Positions 25,276-34,854 of a stretch of 64,000 nucleotides of DNA are shown piece after piece (the first letter of the stretch is position 1; every line of letters begins with the position of its first letter). The notes under the pieces are model-generated. The model worked only from the letters and a program-made list of their open reading frames with translations. It searched no databases and was not told the origin of the DNA. Source of the stretch: Zestomicrobium sp964482405. Lineage in GTDB: Archaea > Thermoproteota > Thermoprotei_A > Sulfolobales > NBVN01. The DNA lies in contig CAYZXH010000001.1 of the NCBI GenBank assembly GCA_964482405.1, forward strand, positions 1 to 64,000. The letters run 5' to 3'. The translations under genes were made by a program, and so were the position numbers.

Positions 25276-26232
25276 TTGATACCCGGCATACAGCAAGCAG
25301 TGATGAACGCGTTTCAATATTTTTTATTCTACCTAATTTTTTCATTACCGCTAACATTAAGTTATAGAACTACTAAAGTGATTAACTTCGCACACGCAAA
25401 TTTCATAACTTATGGTACGTACGTAGCCATACTTCTACACGGGATACTGGGATTAAATCTTATGTCATTAGCTATGATAGTTGCTTTTGTGATAACGGGT
25501 TCTATAGCTGTCATAAATAACGAACTTGTTTTCACACCTCTTCAGAAGAGGGGTTCCTCACCAGCTATAGTGATGATATCCTCGATGGGTTTATGGATAG
25601 CTTACAAGTACTTACTCTACATGATCACTGATATTGCACGTTATTACACGACTAAGAATTTCGCGTCCTACGGTGGAATCACGTACTCAGACATACCCAG
25701 AGGCAGTATAGGGGGTGTTGACTTCAGCCAATCGCTTGTGGCGAGTTTAGTAGTTGCATCACTTACTGTGGTGCTCCTCTATATACTCTTAGAGAAAACC
25801 AAGATTGGCAGAGCCATGAGAGCAGTTGCCGATAATCCGTCACTCGCTGAAATCTCTGGAATACCTAGATCGCTCATCATAAATCTGACGTGGTTTATCT
25901 GCGGCGGTCTTGTGGGCGTGGGCGGAGTTATATGGACCTCCTTCTCCGGAGCCATAACACCTGAAGTAGGTGATTCCATGATTCTCCAAGTATTCACGGT
26001 AGGTTTCATAGGAGGGTTAGTTTCCTTACTGAGGACTGGAATAGGGGCTGTACTCATAGCCACAATAGAGAATGTAGGTATAGCAATACTTAACTCATTC
26101 TTCGGGATTCCCGTGAGTTTCAGACCTTTCCTCACGTTCGCAACCTTGATAACTACTCTGATAGCGTTCCCGCCACTGGGTGCTGGGGGCGGGCTACCTT
26201 ACAGATTTTTGAGGAGGGGAAGCAGGAAATGA
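25276..26232 (+). CDS. livH: ABC permease LivH-type (second system)
   Basis: 318 residues, about eight membrane helices, with LTLSYRTTKVINFAHANFITYGTY, the LivH-type NFAHG variant, and a second-half GGLVSLLRTGIGAV. TTG 25276 is used; AAGGAGA lies about 16 bases upstream. Overlaps the next permease by 4 bases. Confidence 0.88.
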   Translation: MIPGIQQAVMNAFQYFLFYLIFSLPLTLSYRTTKVINFAHANFITYGTYVAILLHGILGLNLMSLAMIVAFVITGSIAVINNELVFTPLQKRGSSPAIVMISSMGLWIAYKYLLYMITDIARYYTTKNFASYGGITYSDIPRGSIGGVDFSQSLVASLVVASLTVVLLYILLEKTKIGRAMRAVADNPSLAEISGIPRSLIINLTWFICGGLVGVGGVIWTSFSGAITPEVGDSMILQVFTVGFIGGLVSLLRTGIGAVLIATIENVGIAILNSFFGIPVSFRPFLTFATLITTLIAFPPLGAGGGLPYRFLRRGSRK

Positions 26233-27278
26233 TTAGTTTCGACGTAATAGGCTTCATGATTAGTTGGTTAACTTCGTTCGGAATATACGCGATACTCTCC
26301 CTAACACTCAACTTAGAATCGGGCACAGCCGGAATAACTAACTTCGGTAAGGTAGTCTTCTACGGTGCCGGAGCATACATTAGCGCGACCTTAACAACCT
26401 ATTTAATCTTAATATTGAACGGCGTTGACGTCGGCGAGAAGCCGCCCTATAGTATAGACGGGATAATATTACTTGGAGAGCTAGGTAATAAGAATCCCTT
26501 GCTAAATATTGGCTTGCTAACGCTCTCGCTCGTATTAGCCTTCATAATTGCGGGGGTTCTTGGCTACTTACTGACGTACCCTATCCTCAGAGTAGGTCCG
26601 GCTTTCGTGGGATTCACCCTACTTAGTTCCGGAGAACTTCTGAGGATATTTCTACAGCATTATGAGCCTGTAGGCGGGAATAAGGGCTTAATGGCTATCC
26701 CAACACCTTTTGAGTGGATAGCTGAGAGTAGAGTGCGTGAGGCGGCTTACCTATGCTTAGTATTAGGTCTCCTCGCATTAACTCACGTAGTGACTTATAG
26801 GTTAGTTAACTCGCCTCTGGGAAGATCTCTTAGAGCTCTTAGAGACGATGAGATAGCGGCGCTTTGCTTGGGTAAACACGTGCCTAGAATTAAAGCCACA
26901 GTTCTCTTCATAGGTTCAGGATTCGCTGGAATAGCGGGGGTCCTCCTAACTTATTACATGACGGCAATTAATCCCAACACGTTCGTTCCAGCAGTAACCT
27001 TCAACGTGTGGGCTATGATAATCTTAGGAGGCTTCGGTAATTTGAAGGGCTCTTTAGTTGGTGCCGCGGTATTGACGTTTGTGGATAGAGCGTTAACTTT
27101 CATAACCCCCCAACTAGGTATTACGGTTATAACGCCAGATTACTTAAGGTGGGTTATAGTAGGGCTTTTAATCGTAGTGGTTTTGATAGTTAATCCTAAG
27201 GGATTACTCCCAGAGAAACCGATTAAGACCCCCGCAATCGATGTAGTGTTAGAAGAACTCAAGGGTGAGGCTAAATGA
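26229..27278 (+). CDS. livM: ABC permease LivM-type (second system)
   Basis: 349 residues, about ten helices. It has the LivM-type NLESGTAGITNFGKVVFYGAGAY, the coupling helix RALRDDEIAALCLGKHVPRIK, and WAMIILGGFGNLKGSLVGA. It overlaps its neighbours by 4 bases on each side, so the four downstream genes of the operon are translationally linked. Confidence 0.9.
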   Translation: MISFDVIGFMISWLTSFGIYAILSLTLNLESGTAGITNFGKVVFYGAGAYISATLTTYLILILNGVDVGEKPPYSIDGIILLGELGNKNPLLNIGLLTLSLVLAFIIAGVLGYLLTYPILRVGPAFVGFTLLSSGELLRIFLQHYEPVGGNKGLMAIPTPFEWIAESRVREAAYLCLVLGLLALTHVVTYRLVNSPLGRSLRALRDDEIAALCLGKHVPRIKATVLFIGSGFAGIAGVLLTYYMTAINPNTFVPAVTFNVWAMIILGGFGNLKGSLVGAAVLTFVDRALTFITPQLGITVITPDYLRWVIVGLLIVVVLIVNPKGLLPEKPIKTPAIDVVLEELKGEAK

Positions 27279-28045
27279 GCACGATACTTGAGGTAAGAGA
27301 TGTAGCTAAGTACTTTGGAGGCGTTAAGGCGCTAGATGGCGTTTCGTTAACAGTGCCTGAGAGAGGCTTAATAGGTCTTATAGGTCCTAACGGCTCCGGG
27401 AAAACAACGCTCTTCAACGTGATAACGGGTTTCTACGTGCCTGATAGAGGTAGCGTGTTATTTAGGGAATCCAACGACTTAGTGAGGATTGACGGGCTGA
27501 ACCCCAACGAGGTTTTTAAGAAAGGTATCGTACGAACCTTCCAGATACCCAGACTCTTCAACTCGCTGACTGTTCTCGAGAATTTGCTGGTCACACCTTT
27601 AGGGCAGAAGGGGGAGAGTCCTGTTAGAGCGCTCTTCAGGAACTCGTGGAGTAAGCAGGAGAGAGAATTAGCTAGTAAGGCTATAGAGCTCCTCAAAACA
27701 TTCAATATGTTGCATTACGTGAACTCGAAGATCTCTGAGTTATCCGCAGCACACATAAAGATGCTCGAGACTATTAGGGGGCTCATGACTCCGGCTAAGC
27801 TATACCTGCTCGATGAGCCGGCGGCAGGCGTTGATTATGCGATAGCGAGAGAACTCTTCACATACGTGAAGAAGCTGAGGGACGAGCACAACTTAACATT
27901 CTTCATAATCGAGCACAGGCTAGAGATACTTATGGAGTACGTGGACTACGTGTACGTTCTACATAACGGTAGGCTACTCTCTGAAGGCAAGCCACAGGAA
28001 GTTATTTCAGATCCTAAGGTGATAGAAGCATACATAGGTGTTTAG
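27275..28045 (+). CDS. livG: ABC ATPase LivG-type with degenerate signature (second system)
   Basis: 256-residue nucleotide-binding subunit. Walker A is GPNGSGKTTL and Walker B YLLDEPAAGVD, with the H-loop IIEHRLE. The signature that should be LS(Y/G)G reads LSAAHIKMLETI, without the conserved glycine. The paralogue at 19191 also has a broken signature while both LivF-type partners are normal. Confidence 0.88.
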   Translation: MSTILEVRDVAKYFGGVKALDGVSLTVPERGLIGLIGPNGSGKTTLFNVITGFYVPDRGSVLFRESNDLVRIDGLNPNEVFKKGIVRTFQIPRLFNSLTVLENLLVTPLGQKGESPVRALFRNSWSKQERELASKAIELLKTFNMLHYVNSKISELSAAHIKMLETIRGLMTPAKLYLLDEPAAGVDYAIARELFTYVKKLRDEHNLTFFIIEHRLEILMEYVDYVYVLHNGRLLSEGKPQEVISDPKVIEAYIGV

Positions 28046-28751
28046 CATGCTCAGGGTAAGCAACCTGAGATCCGGTTACGGGAAGATGGTGGTATTACAG
28101 GACGTGAACATCAGCGTTAGGGAGGGCGAGATCGTGGCTGTTCTAGGCCCTAACGGAGCCGGCAAAACAACTCTCCTAAACTCTATATTCGGTTTAGCGA
28201 CCATTCATAGAGGGGAGATAATCTTCGAGGGCAAACCAATACATAAGATGAGCCCTCACGACATAGTGAGAGCGGGGATTAGCTACGCCCCCCAACTAGA
28301 TAACGTCTTCCCCAACCTCACGGTATTAGAGAACCTTCAGATGGGTTCTTTCATTAGAGGTAACGACCCGACAATAAAGAACGATATAGAGGAGATATTC
28401 AGTATATTTCCTGAAATAGAAAGGAGGAAAAATCAAAAAGCCAAGACATTGAGTGGTGGCGAGAGACAAATGCTTGCAGTAGCCAGAGCCTTAATGTCCA
28501 AACCTAAGATGCTGTTATTAGATGAGCCAACGGCGGGTCTCTCACCTAAGGCTGGCGCTTCCTTAATGAGGAAAATCAAGGAGATTAGGGATAGGGGGGT
28601 CACCATATTATTAGTCGAGCAAAACGTTAGGAGAGCTCTGGAAATAGCTGATAAAGGCTATGTTTTAGTTAGTGGGAGGATAATTAAGGAAGCAATAGCT
28701 GAAGACTTGAGAAAGGTAGAGATTGAGAAGCTCTTTTTCATGAGCGCATAA
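28038..28751 (+). CDS. livF: ABC ATPase LivF-type (second system)
   Basis: 237 residues with Walker A GPNGAGKTTL, signature LSGGERQMLAVARAL, Walker B MLLLDEPTAGLSP and H-loop VEQN. Overlaps livG by 8 bases and closes the operon. The first residue could also be ATG 28047 (MLRVSN). Confidence 0.9.
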   Translation: MFSMLRVSNLRSGYGKMVVLQDVNISVREGEIVAVLGPNGAGKTTLLNSIFGLATIHRGEIIFEGKPIHKMSPHDIVRAGISYAPQLDNVFPNLTVLENLQMGSFIRGNDPTIKNDIEEIFSIFPEIERRKNQKAKTLSGGERQMLAVARALMSKPKMLLLDEPTAGLSPKAGASLMRKIKEIRDRGVTILLVEQNVRRALEIADKGYVLVSGRIIKEAIAEDLRKVEIEKLFFMSA

Positions 28752-28844
28752 TAAGGACCTCCGACTTAACTAGGTTAGTTCCGTTTATGGGACCTCTCTT
28801 CAAGTCTTATATTATCTGTTGAATGAGGTAATTGGTGTGGTGAC

Positions 28845-30584
28845 GTGATCACGTTCCCTAAGAGAACCCGCTGGTGTGGTGAGTTAAGGAAAGAACATGT
28901 CGGTAGTGAGGTCGTTTTAAATGGGTGGGTCCACACCGTACGTAAGGTTGGTAAGATTTCTTTCGTCATAGTAAGAGATAGGACCGGCGTTGTTCAGGTC
29001 GTGGTAAGTTCTAAGAGTCCTTACTACGAGATCGCTGAAACCTTAGCTCCTGAAACTGTCGTGGCTGTGAGAGGGGTTGTAAGACCTAGGCCTCCCAGCC
29101 AGATAAACCCTGAGTTACCTACGGGCGAGATTGAAGTTGAGTTGAGGGAGCTAATCATTCTTAATAGAGCTAAGCCTATTCCCATACCAATATGGGACGC
29201 TGAGTTAATGAAGACTACCTCAGAGACTCTGAGGCTGAAGTATAGGTATTTAGATCTTAGGAGGCCTGAGATGCAGCGTAATCTATTCTTTAGAGCTGAG
29301 TTAGTCAGGGTTCTCAGAAACTCACTAGATTTAAGGGGGTTTATAGAGGTTGAGACGCCATACCTAGCTAGAAGCACTCCGGAGGGTGCTAGAGACTTTC
29401 TAGTCCCTAGCAGGCTATACCCAGGCAAGTTCTATGCTTTAACACAGTCGCCTCAGCTCTTTAAGCAGCTCCTCATGATAGCAGGTTTCGAGAGGTACTA
29501 CCAGTTTGCTAGATGCTTCAGAGACGAGGATCCCAGAGCCGATAGACAGCCAGAATTCACCCAACTAGATATCGAGATGTCCTTCGTTACTAGGGAAGAC
29601 GTTATGGGTTTAGTAGAGGACGTAATGCGTGAAGCTTTCGGCAAGACGCTCAAGAAAGAATTGCCCGACCCCCTGCCTAAACTAACCTACTCTGAAGCTT
29701 TAAAGAAATACGGCATAGATAAACCCGACATAAGATTTGAGAACTTCATAGAGGACGGTGACGAAAATCTAAGAACTACTTTAAACGCTGAACCAGGCGA
29801 AGCCGTGAGATTCTTGAGGTTCGAGCTCAGAGGTAAGAGACCTGAAGCATTAAAAGAATTCATTGAGGGGGTCTTAAGTCGTGAGGGCGGTGTGGAGCAC
29901 TACTACGTCGTCAGGGGTGAGAATACTCTTCTAAGTAATGCTGGGGAAGTTAAGGCGGAGTTAGTTAGGTTGCTAGACTTAGGAATTGGTGAAGCCGCTG
30001 TTATCTCTGTCGGTAACTACGTGAAGGCTTCAGAAACCTTAGGGGCTCTGAGGAACTCTTTAGGAAGATACTTAGAGCTAGTGAGGAAAGACGAGTACGC
30101 GATGCTGTGGGTAACTGACTTCCCCTTATTCGAGCTTAACGAGGAGGGAGTCATAGTCTCAATGCATCACCCGTTCACCGCTCCAAAACCTGAAGACATA
30201 TCAAAGCTTGATACGGACCCGCTTAACGTAACGGCTTTATCTTACGATTTAGTCTTGAATGGTTATGAAGTAGGTGGTGGGAGTATAAGAATAAATGATA
30301 GAGGGCTTCAAGAGAAAATATTCAGGATGATTGGCTTAACTGATGAGGAGATGTACGATAGGTACGGCTTCTTATTGGAAGCGCTTGAGTACGGTGCACC
30401 ACCACACGGCGGGATAGCCATAGGTTTAGATAGGCTGGTCGCCGTGATGCTAGGTCAAGAGTCTATAAGAGAAGTTATAGCGTTCCCTAAGAATAAGGAA
30501 ATGATGGATCCCATGACTGGAGCGCCGGGCAAGCCGCCTGAGGAACACTTAAGAGAGATTAGGTGGCTCAAAATAGATATTTAG
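28845..30584 (+). CDS. aspS: Aspartyl-tRNA synthetase, bacterial-type architecture
   Basis: Charges tRNA with aspartate. The 579 residues are the length of bacterial AspRS and far longer than the roughly 430-residue archaeal form. Order: N-terminal OB fold (VVLNGWVHTVRKVGKISF), class II motifs (RYLDLRRPEMQRNL, FRDEDPRADRQPEFTQLDIE, GIAIGLDRLVAVMLG), and between motifs 2 and 3 a GAD-type insertion near residues 280-420. The ending AFPKNKEMMDPMTGAP is also bacterial style. The start is GTG 28845 with a TATA-like TCTTATATTA upstream. Transfer from bacteria is likely; whether it is discriminating for Asn is unknown. Confidence 0.93.
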   Translation: MITFPKRTRWCGELRKEHVGSEVVLNGWVHTVRKVGKISFVIVRDRTGVVQVVVSSKSPYYEIAETLAPETVVAVRGVVRPRPPSQINPELPTGEIEVELRELIILNRAKPIPIPIWDAELMKTTSETLRLKYRYLDLRRPEMQRNLFFRAELVRVLRNSLDLRGFIEVETPYLARSTPEGARDFLVPSRLYPGKFYALTQSPQLFKQLLMIAGFERYYQFARCFRDEDPRADRQPEFTQLDIEMSFVTREDVMGLVEDVMREAFGKTLKKELPDPLPKLTYSEALKKYGIDKPDIRFENFIEDGDENLRTTLNAEPGEAVRFLRFELRGKRPEALKEFIEGVLSREGGVEHYYVVRGENTLLSNAGEVKAELVRLLDLGIGEAAVISVGNYVKASETLGALRNSLGRYLELVRKDEYAMLWVTDFPLFELNEEGVIVSMHHPFTAPKPEDISKLDTDPLNVTALSYDLVLNGYEVGGGSIRINDRGLQEKIFRMIGLTDEEMYDRYGFLLEALEYGAPPHGGIAIGLDRLVAVMLGQESIREVIAFPKNKEMMDPMTGAPGKPPEEHLREIRWLKIDI

Positions 30585-30688
30585 GAGTCAAGCTTCCACT
30601 ATTAAGCTTTCCCGTACATTCTCTAGGTCCGCTATCATCTGGAAATCAAGAAAATTGTCTAGAAATGCTGGGAAATGATGTTCAAGAC

Positions 30689-30706
30689 CTAGACTTATAA
30701 GTCTAG
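30689..30706. promoter_or_regulatory. Perfect 18-bp palindrome over a TATA element
   Basis: CTAGACTTATAAGTCTAG is an exact palindrome centred on a TATA-like CTTATAAG, 37 bases before the TTG start of the giant permease gene. Position and symmetry fit an operator that would block TBP binding. Further TCTAG/ACTAG strings flank it on both sides. Confidence 0.6.
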
Positions 30707-30743
30707 TTTTTTACTAGATAATTGATTTGAGGGAGTGATAGTC

Positions 30744-33689
30744 TTGAAGCCTTTCCTTAAGAGCCCGTTGCCTATAGTGAGTATCGTTTTAATAACGTTC
30801 ACTGTTTTAGCTGTCACCACAGTTTTCTTATCAGCTACTTCCTTAGTCACGAATATCGGGATCAACATTGGTAGGATGATTAAGTGGGAATTAGCCGGGT
30901 CTAAGTACAGCTCTTATGGATCTCCTCGCATCATCTTGGAGCCCGAAAGTCTACCCGAGGAGTACGTTTCCGTTAATGAGGGGTTTGAAATCTCAAAAGA
31001 GGTTGCTGAAAGATTATCTAGTGATTCAAGAATTTCAGACTATATAGTCATTCAGATAATTCTGATAAAGAGTCCTGAAAGGTCTTTAATTCCTCTCATG
31101 GAGTTATCGATAATCGTATTACACGGTATTAAACTCAGTGATTTAGGTGTTTCGCAGGATGCCGCAATAGACGGTAGTATCACGAACTACCTAAATAATA
31201 CCTTGATTAATTTACTTCTTGGCGGGCTCAATTATACTACGTATTCAGAAGACTTAAGTAAATTGCTTGAGGGATTAAGGGGGATTCCTTGTCTTGAGTT
31301 TTATGAAGAGCGATTTTATCGTACGTGTGTCGTGTACAACCCGCTATCCTTGTTTAAGGCTTCTACATTATTTGTAATTGATTCAAGCACGTTCGAGAAG
31401 GTTGGTCTGAGTCACCTAAATAAGGTTAAGGATAGGTTTAAAGCCCTAAACGTTAGCGTTGATTTCTACACGATGAATGTTTTAGTGTTCGTAGACCTAA
31501 GAAGCGAGTCATACTTTAACCCTGCCTCGATACAGGGGAGCTTGGAGAATGCTAAGGCAATAGCCGAGGATTTAAAGAACTCTCTCGATTTCGAGAGTTT
31601 CTCTAACACGCCGCTTCAGAGTGTTCTGAGTAATTATCAATTTATTGAGACAGCTTTTAGGGTTAGCTCTGTTGCCGGGGTTTTGCCAGCTTTCGTGGCT
31701 TTGGTTGCGGTGTTACGACCTATATCTGAGATGCTGGTTCTTAGTGTTAGGAGGGCTTTCGGGTTAATGCGTATTAGGGGGGTTTCTCAATCGGTCGTTA
31801 GGAGATGGTTTTACGGCATTTTGCTGATCTCCTTAATCGCGGGCTTCGGTCTCGGATTACTAGTTAGTTATGTTTTAGCGGTCTCCTACTTCAAGATTTA
31901 TGATCCTCTGCAGGTGTTGCTTGACCCAATCATACTGTCTATGCTAGCTATTCTGCTCGCGATAGAAGTGCTGATTCTAGCTCGCAGAATCTCTCGAACA
32001 TCTTCTAGCATATCCCCGGCTGAAACCCTTAAGACTACGTTAATACCTGAGAGCTTACTAGAGCCTGTGAGGATGAGCACCTCCGGCTGGTTCTCGGTAG
32101 GTGTTGGTCTATACTTCATAATCACGGGCATAACGAATTACTCGGCGACAAGAATCTTAACCACTGGCATGGTCGGCGGTCCGAGTAATGTTAACATAGC
32201 CTTAATAATAGTGTTAGCTATAGTCGCTATGTTCGAGTCTTTGCTAAAGCCTTTCGCCCCGGCTATAGCTGTTTACGGCTTCATAAAACTTTACATAGTA
32301 AATCATGAGAGGTTCTGGGATATCCTACATAGATCCATGTTAAGTAGATCAAGCCTCGCACTACCTAGTAAGAGCATCGCTCTAACTATAAGGAGAAGGG
32401 TAACACCTATCTTAGTGTTGTTAGCGTTCTCCACGAGCGTCATGACTCAAACACTAATATATGGTGAGTCAATGAATTCCCTAGTAGACTCGGCAATCAA
32501 GGCGTCAGCGGGTTCCGACTTCCTACTCAGCAAATCCTTAAGCATCGTCCTCACCCCGAACAAGACCTTACGTGAGGTACTTAATGAATATTCTGACACG
32601 CAAAAAGTACTTAACGGATGGGAAAGTATTGATAATTCATCAAGTATTTTAGCGTTTGAAGTTTATGGATCTGTTAGGGGTACCTCAATGCATTACTGTT
32701 GTTTACTGACTCTTATAGTGGTGCCCGACCCGAACACCTTCCTACGGAACACTTACTGGTATGACGAATGGAGTTTAAGAGGTAGCTTCAGTGAGTCTCT
32801 TAATGAGGTCTTGTCGGAAGGTAGGGTAGTACTTGTTAGAGATTCCGCTAGTTTCACCATACCAGCTGGCTCTGATCTCAAAGACTTGAGTGTTTATCTC
32901 ACAGCTTCTCCCCAACAGGACGTGATGCTAGTTCCTGAAGTAGTTGACGTATGGTCGGGCTTTCCCGGAATACCTGGCATAAGTCCACGTGCTTTTGCTA
33001 TAGTCGCTGGTAGCTGGGTATTGGACGTGCCTAACTTTACTAAAGTATTGTACACGGTTCCTTTCATGGGAGGGGATGAGAGGTTCACCGCTCATGTCTA
33101 TGTTTATAGCCTTAGTAGCTCAGTTTCTGAGGAGTTGATTAATGGGGGCTTCACAGTAGTTAAGTCTTTAAAAGATTTGAGGAGCGATCCAGAGGTCGAG
33201 ATAGTTAGGTCCTTATTAACTTCTACAGGAGGTTCTTCAGAGACTTACTTAATCTTCATGATTCTCTCGGCCGGGATTGCGGCGGTGGTTGCTTACGTGG
33301 TAGCTTTAGAGACTGGCAGGACTGCTTTGCTGTTGAGGGTTAGGGGCTTAACACCTTCTAAGACACTTAAACTCAACGCGCTGTACTGGCTTACGGTCAC
33401 AGCGACTTCAGTGCTTCTAGGTAGTGTGGTGGGCTTAGCGCTGGGTTTAAGCGATCTGAACGCGTACGGGACGTCCGGCGGACTCGGAGCCTCACTAACG
33501 TACATGTTTTCATATTTGTTAGGTCTTAAAGGACTTCAGCTCAGCTTAGGTGTTTTGAGAGTTGCTATACCGCCCGTCTTGATATTAACAACCCTGCTAG
33601 CTTTCGTCTTACTGTCTTTAATCCCTATCACAACAATACAGTTAGTGTATAGGGGTCAGGTTAGGGAGAGGTTTATTGAGGTGAGGTAA
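30744..33689 (+). CDS. Large FtsX/MacB-like ABC permease
   Basis: About 981 residues. One N-terminal helix (near 10-35) is followed by an outer domain to about 310, a block of helices (about 315-540), a second outer domain (about 580-840) and three helices at the C-terminus, the layout of duplicated FtsX-type permeases. LMRIRGVSQSVVRRWFYG and LLRVRGLTPSKTLKLNAL are the paired cytoplasmic loops of that family. TTG 30744 is preferred, behind GGGAGTGAT; the frame extends to GTG 30735. With the ATPase next door it may extract lipids, lipoproteins or surface proteins; the cargo is not known. Confidence 0.8.
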   Translation: MKPFLKSPLPIVSIVLITFTVLAVTTVFLSATSLVTNIGINIGRMIKWELAGSKYSSYGSPRIILEPESLPEEYVSVNEGFEISKEVAERLSSDSRISDYIVIQIILIKSPERSLIPLMELSIIVLHGIKLSDLGVSQDAAIDGSITNYLNNTLINLLLGGLNYTTYSEDLSKLLEGLRGIPCLEFYEERFYRTCVVYNPLSLFKASTLFVIDSSTFEKVGLSHLNKVKDRFKALNVSVDFYTMNVLVFVDLRSESYFNPASIQGSLENAKAIAEDLKNSLDFESFSNTPLQSVLSNYQFIETAFRVSSVAGVLPAFVALVAVLRPISEMLVLSVRRAFGLMRIRGVSQSVVRRWFYGILLISLIAGFGLGLLVSYVLAVSYFKIYDPLQVLLDPIILSMLAILLAIEVLILARRISRTSSSISPAETLKTTLIPESLLEPVRMSTSGWFSVGVGLYFIITGITNYSATRILTTGMVGGPSNVNIALIIVLAIVAMFESLLKPFAPAIAVYGFIKLYIVNHERFWDILHRSMLSRSSLALPSKSIALTIRRRVTPILVLLAFSTSVMTQTLIYGESMNSLVDSAIKASAGSDFLLSKSLSIVLTPNKTLREVLNEYSDTQKVLNGWESIDNSSSILAFEVYGSVRGTSMHYCCLLTLIVVPDPNTFLRNTYWYDEWSLRGSFSESLNEVLSEGRVVLVRDSASFTIPAGSDLKDLSVYLTASPQQDVMLVPEVVDVWSGFPGIPGISPRAFAIVAGSWVLDVPNFTKVLYTVPFMGGDERFTAHVYVYSLSSSVSEELINGGFTVVKSLKDLRSDPEVEIVRSLLTSTGGSSETYLIFMILSAGIAAVVAYVVALETGRTALLLRVRGLTPSKTLKLNALYWLTVTATSVLLGSVVGLALGLSDLNAYGTSGGLGASLTYMFSYLLGLKGLQLSLGVLRVAIPPVLILTTLLAFVLLSLIPITTIQLVYRGQVRERFIEVR

Positions 33690-33690
33690 T

Positions 33691-34614
33691 GTGTTCGTGA
33701 AATCTGGTGTGTTGGTTGAGGTAAGAGATTTAGTAAAGATATATAAGTATAAGGGTGGTGAGGTTCAGGCTCTTAAGGGAGTCACCGCGTCTTTCGAGCC
33801 GGGAACACTGACGTGCATCATGGGTCCTTCAGGTTCTGGCAAGACCACGCTCCTGAACTTGATAGGAGGTATTGACACACCGACCGGCGGTCAAGTAAAC
33901 GTTGGGGGTATTAAGGTTCACACGCTTAGGGGTGTGGAGCTAGATAAGTATAGGTTAGCGAATGTCGGCTTCGTCTTCCAGGCACTTAACCTAATACCTA
34001 CCTTAACAGCGTTAGAGAACGTTATGCTCCCCGCTCAGATGGCTGGCGTCAGCAGGCAGGAATCAGCTAAGAGAGCTCTTGAGTTGCTACGATTGGTCGG
34101 GCTAGGAGATAAGGCTAGTAGATATCCTGAGGAGTTAAGCGGTGGTGAGCAACAAAGAGTAGCTATAGCTGTGGCGTTAGCTAACGACCCCTCACTAATC
34201 ATAGCTGACGAACCGACAGCAGAGCTCGACTCACAAAACGCGAGAAACGTTGTAGACATACTCGTTAAGTTAGCTAGGGAATACGGTAAGACAGTGATTC
34301 TAGCAACACACGACCCTAGGGTGGCCGTTAACACAGACAGGATACTGAGGCTGGAAGACGGCAAATTAGTTGGCGAGGTCAAGCCTATAGACCTAGAAAA
34401 AAGTGTTGTGGGCGCGACCCCGCGTGAAGCCTCAGTAACTCTCTCGGAAATAATAAAAGTTAAGATAGCTAGCGTAGAGAAAGAAATAAGGGATGTTGAA
34501 GAGATGTTCAGAGATAATAGGTTATCAGCTGAGGAATTCTACTCAAGAGTATCGAGACTAAGACTCATTAAGGAGGCCCTAACAGAATTGCTAACTTCCA
34601 TAGGTAGCTCCTGA
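33691..34614 (+). CDS. MacB/LolD-type ABC ATPase with C-terminal coiled coil
   Basis: 307 residues. Walker A GPSGSGKTTLL, Q-loop FVFQALNLIP, signature LSGGEQQRVAIAVAL, Walker B LIIADEPTAELD and H-loop ATHDPR are canonical. The last 75 or so residues (from EIIKVKIASVEKEIRDVEEM) form a charged coiled coil absent from ordinary LolD/MacB ATPases. The gene starts 1 base after the permease gene ends, so the two make one transporter. Confidence 0.9.
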   Translation: MFVKSGVLVEVRDLVKIYKYKGGEVQALKGVTASFEPGTLTCIMGPSGSGKTTLLNLIGGIDTPTGGQVNVGGIKVHTLRGVELDKYRLANVGFVFQALNLIPTLTALENVMLPAQMAGVSRQESAKRALELLRLVGLGDKASRYPEELSGGEQQRVAIAVALANDPSLIIADEPTAELDSQNARNVVDILVKLAREYGKTVILATHDPRVAVNTDRILRLEDGKLVGEVKPIDLEKSVVGATPREASVTLSEIIKVKIASVEKEIRDVEEMFRDNRLSAEEFYSRVSRLRLIKEALTELLTSIGSS

Positions 34615-34854
34615 GCACTTACCTCGCGTAAGACTTTTCTCTAACCTAGATTACTCGGTAAGTATAAGCTCGCACGAAAATAACAAACCTTAGTTACTTA
34701 GTTACGTGAGGTCTTGCCCTAAAAACAGAAATATAAATCTATAACAGAAAATACTAACGTAAGGCGAATCCGTGGTCAAGCCAAGTGAGTTAAGAAAAAC
34801 TCCTTGAACTTTAACGGGTTGTTTGAAAGTTCCTGACTCTAAAAACCCGGTATG
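34615..34854. other. Intergenic gap between convergent genes
   Basis: A 240-base gap between two convergent transcription units. AT-rich strings suit terminators for both, but no gene, repeat or RNA was recognised. Confidence 0.4.

Noticed and set aside
30661..30690. C-box-like AATGATGTTCAAG near the permease promoter
   Set aside because: Not a true RTGATGA box, and the adjacent palindrome explains the region better.
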